From: Dankookia rubra
Lineage (GTDB): Bacteria; Pseudomonadota; Alphaproteobacteria; Acetobacterales; Acetobacteraceae
Assembly (NCBI RefSeq): GCF_004355005.1
Contig: NZ_SMSJ01000014.1
Location: forward strand, 1-64,000
Reading direction: 5' to 3'
DNA length: 64,000 bases
The translations under genes were made by a program, and so were the position numbers. This document shows positions 49,930 through 58,075 of the stretch, piece by piece; within the stretch, counting starts at the first letter, position 1, and every line of letters starts with the position of its first letter. Below the pieces are notes generated by a model. It saw only the letters and a list, made by a program, of their open reading frames with translations, was not told the DNA's origin and made no database searches.

Positions 49930-51645
49930 CTACTCCGCTCGGAGCAGCACGCCGGGCCGCGCCCCCGTCTCCTCACCCTCCTCAAAGACCGGCAGGCCGG
50001 AGACCATCGTCATCCCGTAGCCCTCGACGCGCTGGATCAGCCGCCGCCCGCCGGCGGGCAGGTCGGTGACCATCTCCGGGTGGTGCGCACGGAGCCCTGC
50101 GAGGTCGATCAGGTTCAGGTCCGCCTTCAGCCCCGGCGCCAGGCGGCCGCGGTCGGAGAGACCCATGAAGTCCGCCGTCTCGCTGGTCATGCGCTTCACG
50201 ACGAACTCCAGCGGCAGGCGCGGCCCGCGGGCACGGTCGCGCACCCAGTGGGTCAGCATGAAGGTCGGGATTGCGCCGTCACAGATCGACCCGCAATGCG
50301 CGCCGCCGTCCGACAGGCCGAAGACGGTGTGCGGGTCGCAGAGCAGGTCGCGGATCACCGCGTGGTCGCCGGTCGCATAGTTGGCCAACGGGAAGAAAAG
50401 CATCTGCCCGCCGTCTCCGGTGGTCAGGTAGTCGTAGCAGTAGGCCTGCGGCGTCTGGCCCGCACGCGCGGCCATGGCGGCGATGCTGCGCTCGTCGGTC
50501 GGCTCGTAGTTCGGCGGCTCGCCAAGCACGAACATCCCCTCCCAGCGCGTGGCGATGAAGCGGGAGAGGGGTGGCAGCAGCCGCAGCAGGCGAGGCGAGG
50601 CGTCCTCGGCAAGGATGCGCGCGCGCGTCGCCGGATCGCGGAGGCGGGCCAGCCGCTGCGGCAGCGGCAGGGTGGCAAGCTCCGCGAAGCTCTCGCGCAG
50701 GATGAAGGGGTTGAGGTCGGTCGAGAGGCCGAGCAGCAGTCCCGCCGGTCGGCCGCCGACCTGTCCGGTCAGCGCAAGCCCCTCGGCGCGGGCGGCGCGG
50801 ATGGCCGCGGTGATGCGCGGCAGGCGCGCGCGGTCATGCGCGCGGTCGAAATGCAGGAAGTAGAGCGGCCGGCCGCTGGTGCGGGCGAAGTCGCGCATCC
50901 AGGCGAACTCGGCGTCCACGTCCTCGAAATCGGCATTGAGGCCGAGCGCGCCACGGCCTGCGGCCCTGAGCGCGCGCGCCAGCCCCATCAGCTCCGCATG
51001 GTCGGAATAGCGCCCCGGCACCTGCTCCCCGGCGCGGGTCATGTGCTGGTCGGTGCGGCTTGTCGTGATGCCGAAGGCGCCGGCGCGCAGAGCCTCGGCG
51101 GCAAGGCGCTCCATCGCGGCGATGTCCTCGGCCGTTGCCGCTTCGCGCCGGATCGCGCGCTCGCCCATGACGTAGACGCGGAGTGGATGGTGGGCGAGCT
51201 GCGTGCCGACATCGACGGTGCGAGGCATGCGGCCCAGCGTGTCGAGGTACTCGCCGAAGCTCTCCCAGTCCCAGCGCAGGCCTTCCGTGAAGACAACGCC
51301 CGGGACCTCTTCGACGCCCTCCATCAGATCGATCAGCGCTTGGTGGTGCTCGCGGCGGGCCGGGGCGAAGCCAACGCCGCAGTTGCCGAAGATCACCGTG
51401 GTCACGCCGTGGTTCGAAGAGGGCCGCAACACCGGGTCCCAGGTCGCCTGGCCATCATAATGGGTGTGAATATCGACCCAACCCGGCGTGACCAGCCGGC
51501 CACCGGCGCGGACCTCCCGCCGCCCGGCCGCGGCCTTGCCGCCGACTTGAACAATCCGATCGCCCTCGACGGCAAGGTCGCCGGCGAAGGGCGCGGCGCC
51601 CGTGCCGTCCACGATCAGCGCGTCGCGGAAGACGATGTCGTGCAT
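49930..51645 (-). CDS. N-acyl-D-amino-acid deacylase-like amidohydrolase
   Basis: 571 residues. Amidohydrolase fold with metal motif WVDIHTHYDGQ (~58), a VIFGNCGVGFAP segment with the Cys that often co-ligates zinc in D-aminoacylases, and FGLSDGGAHCGSICDG (~457) with the catalytic Asp. The family hydrolyses N-acyl-D-amino acids or related amides. No transporter or regulator neighbour gives a substrate. 1.6 kb of clean coding sequence between an IS and an integrase. Confidence 0.88.
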   Translation of the reverse strand: MHDIVFRDALIVDGTGAAPFAGDLAVEGDRIVQVGGKAAAGRREVRAGGRLVTPGWVDIHTHYDGQATWDPVLRPSSNHGVTTVIFGNCGVGFAPARREHHQALIDLMEGVEEVPGVVFTEGLRWDWESFGEYLDTLGRMPRTVDVGTQLAHHPLRVYVMGERAIRREAATAEDIAAMERLAAEALRAGAFGITTSRTDQHMTRAGEQVPGRYSDHAELMGLARALRAAGRGALGLNADFEDVDAEFAWMRDFARTSGRPLYFLHFDRAHDRARLPRITAAIRAARAEGLALTGQVGGRPAGLLLGLSTDLNPFILRESFAELATLPLPQRLARLRDPATRARILAEDASPRLLRLLPPLSRFIATRWEGMFVLGEPPNYEPTDERSIAAMAARAGQTPQAYCYDYLTTGDGGQMLFFPLANYATGDHAVIRDLLCDPHTVFGLSDGGAHCGSICDGAIPTFMLTHWVRDRARGPRLPLEFVVKRMTSETADFMGLSDRGRLAPGLKADLNLIDLAGLRAHHPEMVTDLPAGGRRLIQRVEGYGMTMVSGLPVFEEGEETGARPGVLLRAE

Positions 51646-51986
51646 GGCGGTTCTCCCCTGGATTTCAGAGGAGTGTGTCAGGCGAGGCGGCGCCTGTCAC
51701 ACCAACCCTGGTGAGGCGTGCCCTGCGGCGGACGCAGTCGGCTGACCGCCCGAATGGGCGCGGCGGCAAGTGCCGCCCAGCCAAGCCGCCGGAGACGGCA
51801 GCTGATTGGGGCTACGACCGCGCCAGCAGCGCTAGCGGCTGGCGGGTTGGCGCTCGGCGTGAGTTTATGTGAGACATGCTGGAGAGTTTCCGTTGGGTCG
51901 AACTCGGCGGCTCCGGAAAACTCGGTCCAGAGCCTGTCCAAGCTGCGCAACGAGAGCGACCGCTTGGTCCTCCACGCTGCCCGGCG
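51646..51986. other. No gene recognised
   Basis: 340 bases between the deacylase start and the integrase stop. Open frames on both strands lack support. A recombination site for the integrase could lie here, but no core repeat was found. Confidence 0.3.
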
Positions 51987-52937
51987 CTACAGCCCGACCA
52001 GTCCGGCCGGGCTCTCGCCGACGAGTTTGGCGCGGCGGACATAGCCGCGCATGGTGCGGATGTCCTTGTGGCGGCTGTGCTCCATGATGGCCTCGTCGCG
52101 CGCGCCCGCCTGGTAGGCCTCGGTGATGAAGCCCGCGCGCAGCCCGTGCAGCGACAGCCGCTCGAGCCCGGCGGGCTTGATGCCGGCCAGGCCCAGCCGT
52201 CGGGCCAGGATCCTGGGCAGGGCATAGGGGTGCAGCGCGGCGGTCTCCACGGTGCCCCAGCGATCGATCTTGCGGAACACCGGGCCGTAGCGGCAGTCGC
52301 TGGCCTGCAGCCAGGCCTCCATGGCCCGCACCGGGCAGGTCTCGGGCTTCTTGCCGCGCGGCAGGCCGAGCTCGGCCCCCCTGCCCTGCTGGTCGGCCTT
52401 GGCGCGCGGGATCAGCAGGCGAAGGCCCTCGGGCGTGAACGTCAGGTGCTCGCGCTGCACCCTGACCAGCTCGCTCCGCCGCAGCGCGGCCGCGAAGCCG
52501 AGCAGCAGGAGCGCCCGGTCGCGGGTGCCGGTCAGGCCATCGCTGCAGGTGGCGACCAGCTTGCGGATCTCGGCGGTGCCGATCGCCGCGGCGCGGCGCT
52601 GGGGTGTGCCGTGCTGGCGGGCGATGCCGGCGAGGGTGTCGCGCAGGGCCGGGTGCGACCCCGACCAGGGGTGGCCGGCCATGCGGTGGGCCCGGCCGAT
52701 GGCGGCGAGCCGGCGGCGCAGGGTGGCGCCGGCATGGGTGGTGGCGAGCGCCGCCAGGTAGCCGGCCACGGTGACCGGTGCGGCCGGCAGGGACGCCACG
52801 CCCTTCGCGCCGCACCACGCCGCGAAGTCGGCCCAATCGGCGGCGTAGGCGGCCAGCGTCGCCGGCGCGAGGGCGGCCCGGGCGTAGCCGGCGGCGCGGG
52901 CGCGGTCGGCATCGGGCAGCGGGACGAGCTCGGACAT
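51987..52937 (-). CDS. Tyrosine recombinase/integrase
   Basis: 316 residues from the ATG at 52937. SAM-like N-terminal domain (LAPATLAAYAADWADFAAWC). Catalytic residues: Arg in FAAALRRSELVRV, His-Arg in LSLHGLRAGF, His in EHSRHKD and the nucleophile Tyr in TMRGYVRRAK. Complete. Typical of plasmid/transposon-borne integrases that recombine direct or dif-like sites. Confidence 0.9.
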   Translation of the reverse strand: MSELVPLPDADRARAAGYARAALAPATLAAYAADWADFAAWCGAKGVASLPAAPVTVAGYLAALATTHAGATLRRRLAAIGRAHRMAGHPWSGSHPALRDTLAGIARQHGTPQRRAAAIGTAEIRKLVATCSDGLTGTRDRALLLLGFAAALRRSELVRVQREHLTFTPEGLRLLIPRAKADQQGRGAELGLPRGKKPETCPVRAMEAWLQASDCRYGPVFRKIDRWGTVETAALHPYALPRILARRLGLAGIKPAGLERLSLHGLRAGFITEAYQAGARDEAIMEHSRHKDIRTMRGYVRRAKLVGESPAGLVGL

Positions 52938-53069
52938 ACGGCCAATTCCAGCAGCTTGTGGGAATTGGGGCAAGTGCCAATACAGGCTCCAGAAGGGCTC
53001 TTCTGGAGCGTGAGCGCGTCAGGGCGCGGCGGCGCCAGGGCGGCAGACATGCCGGGATTGCGTAGCAGA

Positions 53070-53090
53070 CGCCTCGCCGATGGCGAGGCG
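53070..53090. repeat. 9-bp perfect hairpin upstream of the integrase
   Basis: CGCCTCGCC-GAT-GGCGAGGCG, in the 445-base gap between the integrase and hsp20. No T-run. Could be a terminator or a recombinase/regulator site. The rest of the gap holds no gene. Confidence 0.35.
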
Positions 53091-53317
53091 CCGCTCCCGG
53101 AATGCGGCCTTATCAGAGGTGAGGCGGGCAGAGCCGGAGAACACCTGCGGCTGGCAGGGCGCTTGTGGGGAGCGTGAAAGACGGACCCGCCGCCCGGACG
53201 CTGATCGCGCGACACGGTCGCAGCCCTCCTGGCCATCATAGCCGGCCGAGAACCAAGCGAAACCCGTGCTGAGTAGTCACGGCAAAGGCTCCGTCGCCCC
53301 TGACGGAAAACTGGACA

Positions 53318-53345
53318 GCCCCGCCGCATGACAAGGCGGCGGGGC
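53318..53345 (-). terminator. Hairpin after hsp20
   Basis: Perfect 10-bp stem (GCCCCGCCGC / GCGGCGGGGC, 8-base loop) 38 bases past the hsp20 stop. No T-run on the minus strand, so assigned by position. Confidence 0.45.
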
Positions 53346-53382
53346 AATGTTTGCCACAGCAGAAGCCAGTCGCTCGCAGGAC

Positions 53383-53889
53383 CTACGCGACCTGTGCCTG
53401 CCCCTCAACTTGGCGCTGTGGCTGCGGGCCGCGGAGCACGTTGTTTCCGGCACTGCCGACCTCGATCCGGCGCGGCCGCATCGCCTCGGGTATCTCGCGC
53501 TTGAGCTCGATCGTGAGCAGACCATCGGCGAGATCGGCGCTCGCCACCTTCACATGGTCGGCCAGCTCGAAGCGGCGCTCGAAGGAGCGGCCGGCGATAC
53601 CGCGATGCAGCACTTGGCGCTGCTGCTCACCACCGCTTGCCTCGGCGCGGCTCCGCCGCTCGCCCGTGACGACCAACATGTTCTGCTGGGCCACCACGTT
53701 CAGGTCGTCGGGCTTGAAGCCGGCCACCGCGAGCGTGACACGGTAGCTGTCCTCGCCGGTCCGCTCGATGTCATAGGGCGGGTAGTTCTCGTCGACGCCG
53801 CCGTGCGCCGCGTGCTGCAGCAGGTCGAACATCCGGTCGAAGCCAACGGTCGATCGGAACAGCGGGCTGAAGTCATACTCGGTCCTCAT
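53383..53889 (-). CDS. Small heat-shock protein (Hsp20/alpha-crystallin)
   Basis: 168 residues from the ATG at 53889 (AAGGAGG upstream). Starts MRTEYDFSPLFRSTVGFDRM, the IbpA-like N-terminus; alpha-crystallin core YPPYDIERTGEDSYRVTLAVAGF to ADGLLTIELKREIPE. The usual IxI/V tail is replaced by RPRRIEVGSAGNN. ATP-independent holdase for unfolded proteins. Plasmid-borne Hsp20 genes are common in this group. Confidence 0.93.
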   Translation of the reverse strand: MRTEYDFSPLFRSTVGFDRMFDLLQHAAHGGVDENYPPYDIERTGEDSYRVTLAVAGFKPDDLNVVAQQNMLVVTGERRSRAEASGGEQQRQVLHRGIAGRSFERRFELADHVKVASADLADGLLTIELKREIPEAMRPRRIEVGSAGNNVLRGPQPQRQVEGQAQVA

Positions 53890-54314
53890 CTCCACATCCT
53901 CCTTGCGAAGCAACATGGACACGGGCGGCGCCGAATTTCCGGCAGCTCCCACCGGACCCCATTCGGGCGTCCGGCGGCCATGAATCAAGGATTGCTGGAG
54001 CGTCGTTCAAGGCCCTCGCGACGGCTTAATTGCAGCAGGACGGCTATCGCGGGGCATCCACCAAAGCAGCCTTGGCGTGGTCTGGCGGCGGCCAGCGTCA
54101 TCCGCGTGCGCTGGCCGTTCCCCGTGTCATCAATCACACCCCTGGGTCGCTGCCGCTTGGGACGTTCAGCACACTGGCGCCTAAATGACGACTGCCTTCT
54201 CGGTCAGTTACTCAGCAAAGGATGATGGGCCGTGCCCCACCCTCACCGTTTCGAAATGCGGCACGCCAATGTACTGCGCGCTAATCTCGGCGTCATCGGT
54301 CATGAGGCGCGATC
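53890..54314. other. Upstream region of hsp20; no firm gene
   Basis: 425 bases. A 31-codon minus-strand frame (54208-54303, MTDDAEISAQYIGVPHFE) reads like protein but has no ribosome site; not called. Confidence 0.3.
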
Positions 54315-54536
54315 GTGGATGATCACCGCTCGCGGCGAGAGCTAATCGACCTTGCCGGCATGCGGTTCGGCCATTTGCTGGTGATCGAGCGGGCCGAGAG
54401 GCCGACCACCAGCAGCCCGAGCAAAATAGCTGACGGTTGGTGGCGCTGTAGCTGCAGCTGCAGCGCCGAGGTGGTCCTGCGTGGTGCTCGCATTCGGCAA
54501 GGCACCTGGACTTGCCGCGACCATCGTTATTCCTAA
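54315..54536 (+). CDS. Small zinc-ribbon protein (HNH/AP2-associated type)
   Basis: 73 residues from a GTG. The sequence DLAGMRFGHLLVIERAERP followed by WWRCSCSCS...TWTCRDH matches the small N-terminal zinc-ribbon module found in phage HNH/AP2 homing endonucleases (DLxGxRFGxLxVxxR...C.C.CG). No nuclease domain follows, so it is a stand-alone or truncated form. Overlaps the next minus-strand gene by 4 bases at their 3' ends. Confidence 0.5.
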   Translation: MDDHRSRRELIDLAGMRFGHLLVIERAERPTTSSPSKIADGWWRCSCSCSAEVVLRGARIRQGTWTCRDHRYS

Positions 54537-54844
54537 ACTCCGGCGTCGCCGGGCGCGCCCGGTACGTGCACCCCCAGCCGCGTTGCCGCGGCCTGGAGAA
54601 GTGCCACGTCACCCTCGCGCCACTGATGTCGGGTGAGTAGGCTAGTCGCTTCGCGCGCCGGCATACCGAGGGCCTCGCCGATCGCGGTTGGCGCGGTGAT
54701 GCCGCGCTCCTCTAGCTCCCGGCCGATCAGCATGCGTAGGCGGATCGTGGTCAACCGGTCGGCCTGACGGGCGCGGCGTTCCTCGGGTTTGAGTTTGGGC
54801 GTCGCGGGGGACGATGGCGGCGGCTGATCGTGGCTCGGGTCCAT
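54533..54844 (-). CDS. Small plasmid protein with helix-turn-helix-like core
   Basis: 103 residues if started at the ATG at 54844; the frame is open for 115 codons further upstream. After a Pro/Lys-rich start it is helical: RLTTIRLRMLIGRELEERGITAPTAIGEALGMPAREATSLL, where ...AIGEALGMPAREATSLL resembles a helix-turn-helix. Similar small genes occur on Acetobacteraceae plasmids as far as I recall. Possible regulator; function unknown. Confidence 0.55.
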   Translation of the reverse strand: MDPSHDQPPPSSPATPKLKPEERRARQADRLTTIRLRMLIGRELEERGITAPTAIGEALGMPAREATSLLTRHQWREGDVALLQAAATRLGVHVPGAPGDAGV

Positions 54845-55103
54845 GCGCTTCAAGTAGTCACGGTGATGGCTGCCATCACCCTTGCCGCCCAGATCCCTGC
54901 CCTTCCCCGCACCTGACCCCACCACCGATGGTTTCGCGTTCCCGCGGAACCGTCGCAGTCCGCGGACCTTCAGCCGCCGATCGAAGAGGCTCGGCGTCTT
55001 CGGCTGCTCTCCAAAACTGACGGTTGGGCCGCCCTGGAATATGGATGCGCGCACCGCGGACGACCGCTGACCGGCAAGCCGTGCGGGACGCCATATCGCA
55101 GCC
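54845..55103. other. No gene recognised
   Basis: Frames continue on the minus strand from both sides but without clear protein character. Confidence 0.3.
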
Positions 55104-55214
55104 TTATCGTCCGTCACAACCCGCGCTGAACCAAAGTGTATCGGCCAGCGGCAGGTAGCAGCGCAGCCGCACCGTGCTGTCCGGGCCAATGGCGTCGGGG
55201 TCGCCGCTGGTCAT
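55104..55214 (-). CDS. Small ORF, possibly truncated
   Basis: 36 residues: starts MTSGDPDAIGPDSTVRLRCY and ends ...FSAGCDGR before a TAA. The start overlaps the stop of the upstream small ORF (ATGA). The VRLRCYLPLADT phrase reads like the beginning of a longer zinc-finger protein, so the TAA may have truncated it. Low confidence. Confidence 0.35.
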   Translation of the reverse strand: MTSGDPDAIGPDSTVRLRCYLPLADTLWFSAGCDGR

Positions 55215-55330
55215 GCCAGCCCCTTCGGCACCGTCCGCATGTAGGCCGGCAGCCGGCGAAACTGGGGCTCCCCGCTGCGCGACCGCAGGGCATGTTCATC
55301 TACCCAGATCAATCGCGTATGCGTGCTCAT
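55211..55330 (-). CDS. Small ORF of 39 residues
   Basis: MSTHTRLIWVDEHALRSRSG, ending in a YMRTVPKGLA stretch before the TGA. Coupled to the next ORF by ATGA. Composition is protein-like, but no family or strong ribosome site was found. Confidence 0.35.
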   Translation of the reverse strand: MSTHTRLIWVDEHALRSRSGEPQFRRLPAYMRTVPKGLA

Positions 55331-55410
55331 ATATTCCCGCAGCAAAGCGCTGCCCAGGTGCTTGCCTCGATGCGGGACGGCGTCTCGCCGTCCCGCGGGA
55401 GGCATGAGCC

Positions 55411-55842
55411 ATGGCAATCTTCACGGGTGGTCAGGCGGCCGACACGCTGATTGGGGGCCTCGGGCCTGATGTCTTCATCTTCGGTCGCAATCTCGAGCCC
55501 TTCGCTAGCGACCCACCAACGGCTGACACCGGCGTTGGGCCGGGCAACCGCGATGTCATCCTGGACTTCCAGGACCATGCCGACCGGATCGACCTGACTC
55601 ATTACCTGAACCCCTTCGCCGGGCCGGACGGTCAGCCGCCGGCAGTCTTCCTCGGCAGGCATCCCTTCGAGGCGACAGACGCGCTGCAGGTGCGCTACGA
55701 ATTCGAGCACGGCAATTCGATCGTGCAGATCGTCTCACCCTTCGGCGCTCCGCCCTCTGGGACGGTGCCGTCGGGCCCGACCCAGGAGATCGAACTGACT
55801 GGCATCCATCATCTTCGCCCCGGCGACTTCATCCTGGCCTGA
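55411..55842 (+). CDS. Short serralysin-C-like calcium-binding protein
   Basis: 143 residues. It opens with a single RTX unit (TGGQAADTLIGGLGPDVFIFG), then NRDVILDFQDHADRIDLTHY, the pattern of the M10-peptidase C-terminal domain after the beta-roll. Only one RTX repeat and no protease domain: either a small stand-alone protein or a fragment of a larger one. GGGAGG lies 10 bases upstream. A strong hairpin follows. Confidence 0.6.
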   Translation: MAIFTGGQAADTLIGGLGPDVFIFGRNLEPFASDPPTADTGVGPGNRDVILDFQDHADRIDLTHYLNPFAGPDGQPPAVFLGRHPFEATDALQVRYEFEHGNSIVQIVSPFGAPPSGTVPSGPTQEIELTGIHHLRPGDFILA

Positions 55843-55858
55843 GCTGCGAAGAGCTGGC

Positions 55859-55907
55859 CGGCCACAGCGCATCGCAGGCCCAAATGGGCTGCGATGCGCT
55901 GTGGCCG
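55859..55907. terminator. Long near-perfect hairpin
   Basis: Nineteen consecutive base pairs between 55859-55877 and 55889-55907 (CGGCCACAGCGCATCGCAG and its complement), then a bulge and four more pairs. It starts 17 bases past the RTX-like stop. It may be a terminator, but it is far longer than needed and could be a binding or recombination site. Confidence 0.5.
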
Positions 55908-56149
55908 CTGATTTCCGGCGCGTCCGTTCCTGGCGGAGGTCGAACCGGCGTGGGAGCGGCTCGGCTGCTGACCTGCCCGGCCTGCGGCTGATAGCAGCGC
56001 CGGCAAGCCCCTGTCCCGCCGCGCTTCTCGCCAAATGTGGCAAGCCTCTCCTGACACGCGGGAAGGGCGGAGAATGCGTGATAGAAGTGCAGCTGATGGA
56101 AGTTCAGTTGAGGCATGGCCAATTACGGTCGACACTTGACCCTCCCGCC

Positions 56150-56680
56150 TTACGCAGCCGCATTGCGGATCTTCGCCAAATCGAGAGTGCCCTTGGCGCC
56201 CCAACCCTTTACGTCGGATGGCACCTCGGGCCTGAAGGCCTCGTAAAGCCCAAAGCCGATCCGGTTGAGCTCCTCCGGCTCGTACTGCGCCGCTTAATCC
56301 TCTATCGCCTTCTTGACCGCCGGCAGGTGCGCCCCGAAGGCCTTGGTGACATAGGCCTGCACCGGGGCGGCCGGCGCCGGCTTACCCTTCCCTTCCGCCA
56401 GCACCACGCTGTCGGCGTCATGGGTCAGGCGGATCTTCTTCCCGAGCAGCTGGGCGCTGTCCTGCGCTCGAGCGGAAGCCGTCGCTTTGGCATCCCTGGT
56501 ATGGTCCCGCTCCTCGGCGATCCCGAGCCGGCGGGCCTTGGCACGCACCGCAGTGCCCGCCACGGCGCTGGCGAGGCTCAGGGCGGTGTCGAATGGGTGC
56601 CCGAGGCGCTGCGCGACCACGGCGGCCCAGAGGGTCAGGACGGGTGCGCGGTTGACCCGGATTGGTGCAGGGGTGGTCAT
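56150..56680 (-). pseudogene. Conserved uncharacterised protein split by TAA
   Basis: From the ATG at 56680: IRVNRAPVLTLWAAVVAQRLG, AGTAVRAKARRLGIAEE, AYVTKAFGAHLPAVKKAIED, then TAA at 56296-56294. The same frame continues to a TAA at 56150 with EELNRIGFGLYEAFRPEVPS and VKGWGAKGTLDL, the expected C-terminus of this widespread protein of unknown function. One sense-to-stop change explains the break. The C-terminal GWGAKGTLDL is conserved in intact members, so the product is probably inactive. Confidence 0.75.
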
Positions 56681-57447
56681 GGCTGAAGGCTAGCCGTCCA
56701 GCGCTGCAGTGTCCCCTCCCCTGAAACACGCGGCGACGTAGCGGGCGACCTCGTGGCAGCCAGGGTCGCTGGCGTGGCGGCAGCGGGATGCGGCAAGCAA
56801 GCGACACCCTGCCCCCGCATCCCGGCCGAAAGGCTCGCGGCGACGGCTGTAGCCTGCGGTGAAGGAGAACCGGGCCGGCGCCGGTAGGGCACTGGCCGTC
56901 GAAGCCGCAGCGCGCAGCATGGCGGAAGGCTGCAGGCTACTCCCGGGCCTCGCGGGGATGCCCGCGAGCCGGCGATTGCAGTGCGGCTGCTGGCCTACGA
57001 GGTCGCCCGCAGCCTCGCGGCGGTGGTGCAGGCCGCCGACATTCCCATGATATTCGTCGCCCCCTGCGGCCGTGGAATCCGCAGCATGGGCCCTTCCCAT
57101 TGAGGTGCAGGTCGAAGTTGCGGATGCCTTCACCCGGGGCGCCCAGGCGCGCCCCGGCTTGTACTCAGGACTCTGCGGCAGGTTCAAGACAGCGGCGGCC
57201 TGCGCTATCGGATGGCGGAATTCAACCGATTCTCCAGTGGGTTGTGGGTGAATTGCGACCCTGCAAGTGCCCCAGGAGGAGACACCTGGGCCGAATGCTC
57301 GCAGTCCTGGACAGGGTGTCGGGTCCGCGGGCCAAGCCGGTTTCACACCCGGTCCTCCCGGGCCGTCACACCGATCTCGAAGGGTTTTCAGGAGCCGCCC
57401 CCGCCGACACGGCACCGGGAAGCCGCAGCGGATCAGCCGTCCGAGCA
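56681..57447. other. Mostly non-coding stretch before the origin
   Basis: 767 bases. A minus-strand frame at 56690-56920 (76 codons, ending DPGCHEVARYVAACFRGGD) is the only candidate and is not convincing. Otherwise nothing recognised. Confidence 0.3.
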
Positions 57448-57854
57448 CCGATGATAAAGGTACGCCTGGCGCTCCGGAGGGACTGACCAGGCCATCCCAA
57501 CCGACAGGATCGGAAGGCCGGGAGGACCACGTCGCGCACCCTAAGGGCTCGAGCGATCTCGCACCGACTCCGTTCGGCAGTCATTCAGGGGCTAGGCACT
57601 CCGGGTCCTGCCATCGTGCGCCGGCCACGGCGCGCATCCCGAATGCATGGCGATCCGATGCAGGCCAGTCCGGGCAAACGCTTGGCATGATGGCCCTCCT
57701 TACAGGCAGGAGTCGGGCCGCCGATGATAACGGTACACCCGACCCGAGCCGATGATCAGGGTGCGGCCGGCGGATGAACTCGGTACGGGGACTCGGGCCG
57801 GATCCGATGACAAAGGTACGCGACTCTGCGCTTCGACCGATGAAAAGGGTACAC
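57448..57854 (+). repeat. Iteron array, probable origin of replication
   Basis: Direct 18-base repeats of consensus CCGATGATAAAGGTACGC: 57448-57465, 57721-57738, 57749-57766, 57804-57821 and 57837-57854, with a degenerate copy at 57771-57788. The last five are spaced 28, 22, 33 and 33 bases, close to whole helical turns. Iterons of this kind bind the Rep protein encoded just downstream. The first lies apart by 270 bases. Confidence 0.8.
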
Positions 57855-57857
57855 ATA

Positions 57858-57891
57858 CCTAAGACTCAAATTCCTAAGACACTTCCTAAGG
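57858..57891 (+). repeat. CCTAAG repeats in AT-rich stretch
   Basis: CCTAAGAC occurs at 57858 (with a preceding A) and 57873, and CCTAAGG at 57885, in the only clearly AT-rich part of the origin. Candidate unwinding element or repA promoter region. Confidence 0.4.
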
Positions 57892-58075
57892 CTACCCCGG
57901 AACAGTTCAGCCTCGTGTTCAGCCGTACCAAGATCTTCGGTGCGTACCCGCGCCATCGGTCGGCTTTCGCTTTTCCGCGCCTCGACCGAGAAATTGCGCA
58001 AGTAGTTCACGCCTGCGCTGAAGTTGTGCTACCTACGCCATGGGATTCGATCCCGAGTCGCATTGGAGGCGCCCC

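Noticed and set aside
49873-51714. 613-codon frame opposite the deacylase
   Set aside because: Antisense of a clear amidohydrolase, no motifs.
56134-56165. TTGACC with CCTCCC, resembling a sixth CueR promoter
   Set aside because: The 19-base spacer has no dyad, it lies at the 3' end of a pseudogene, and no gene starts downstream.
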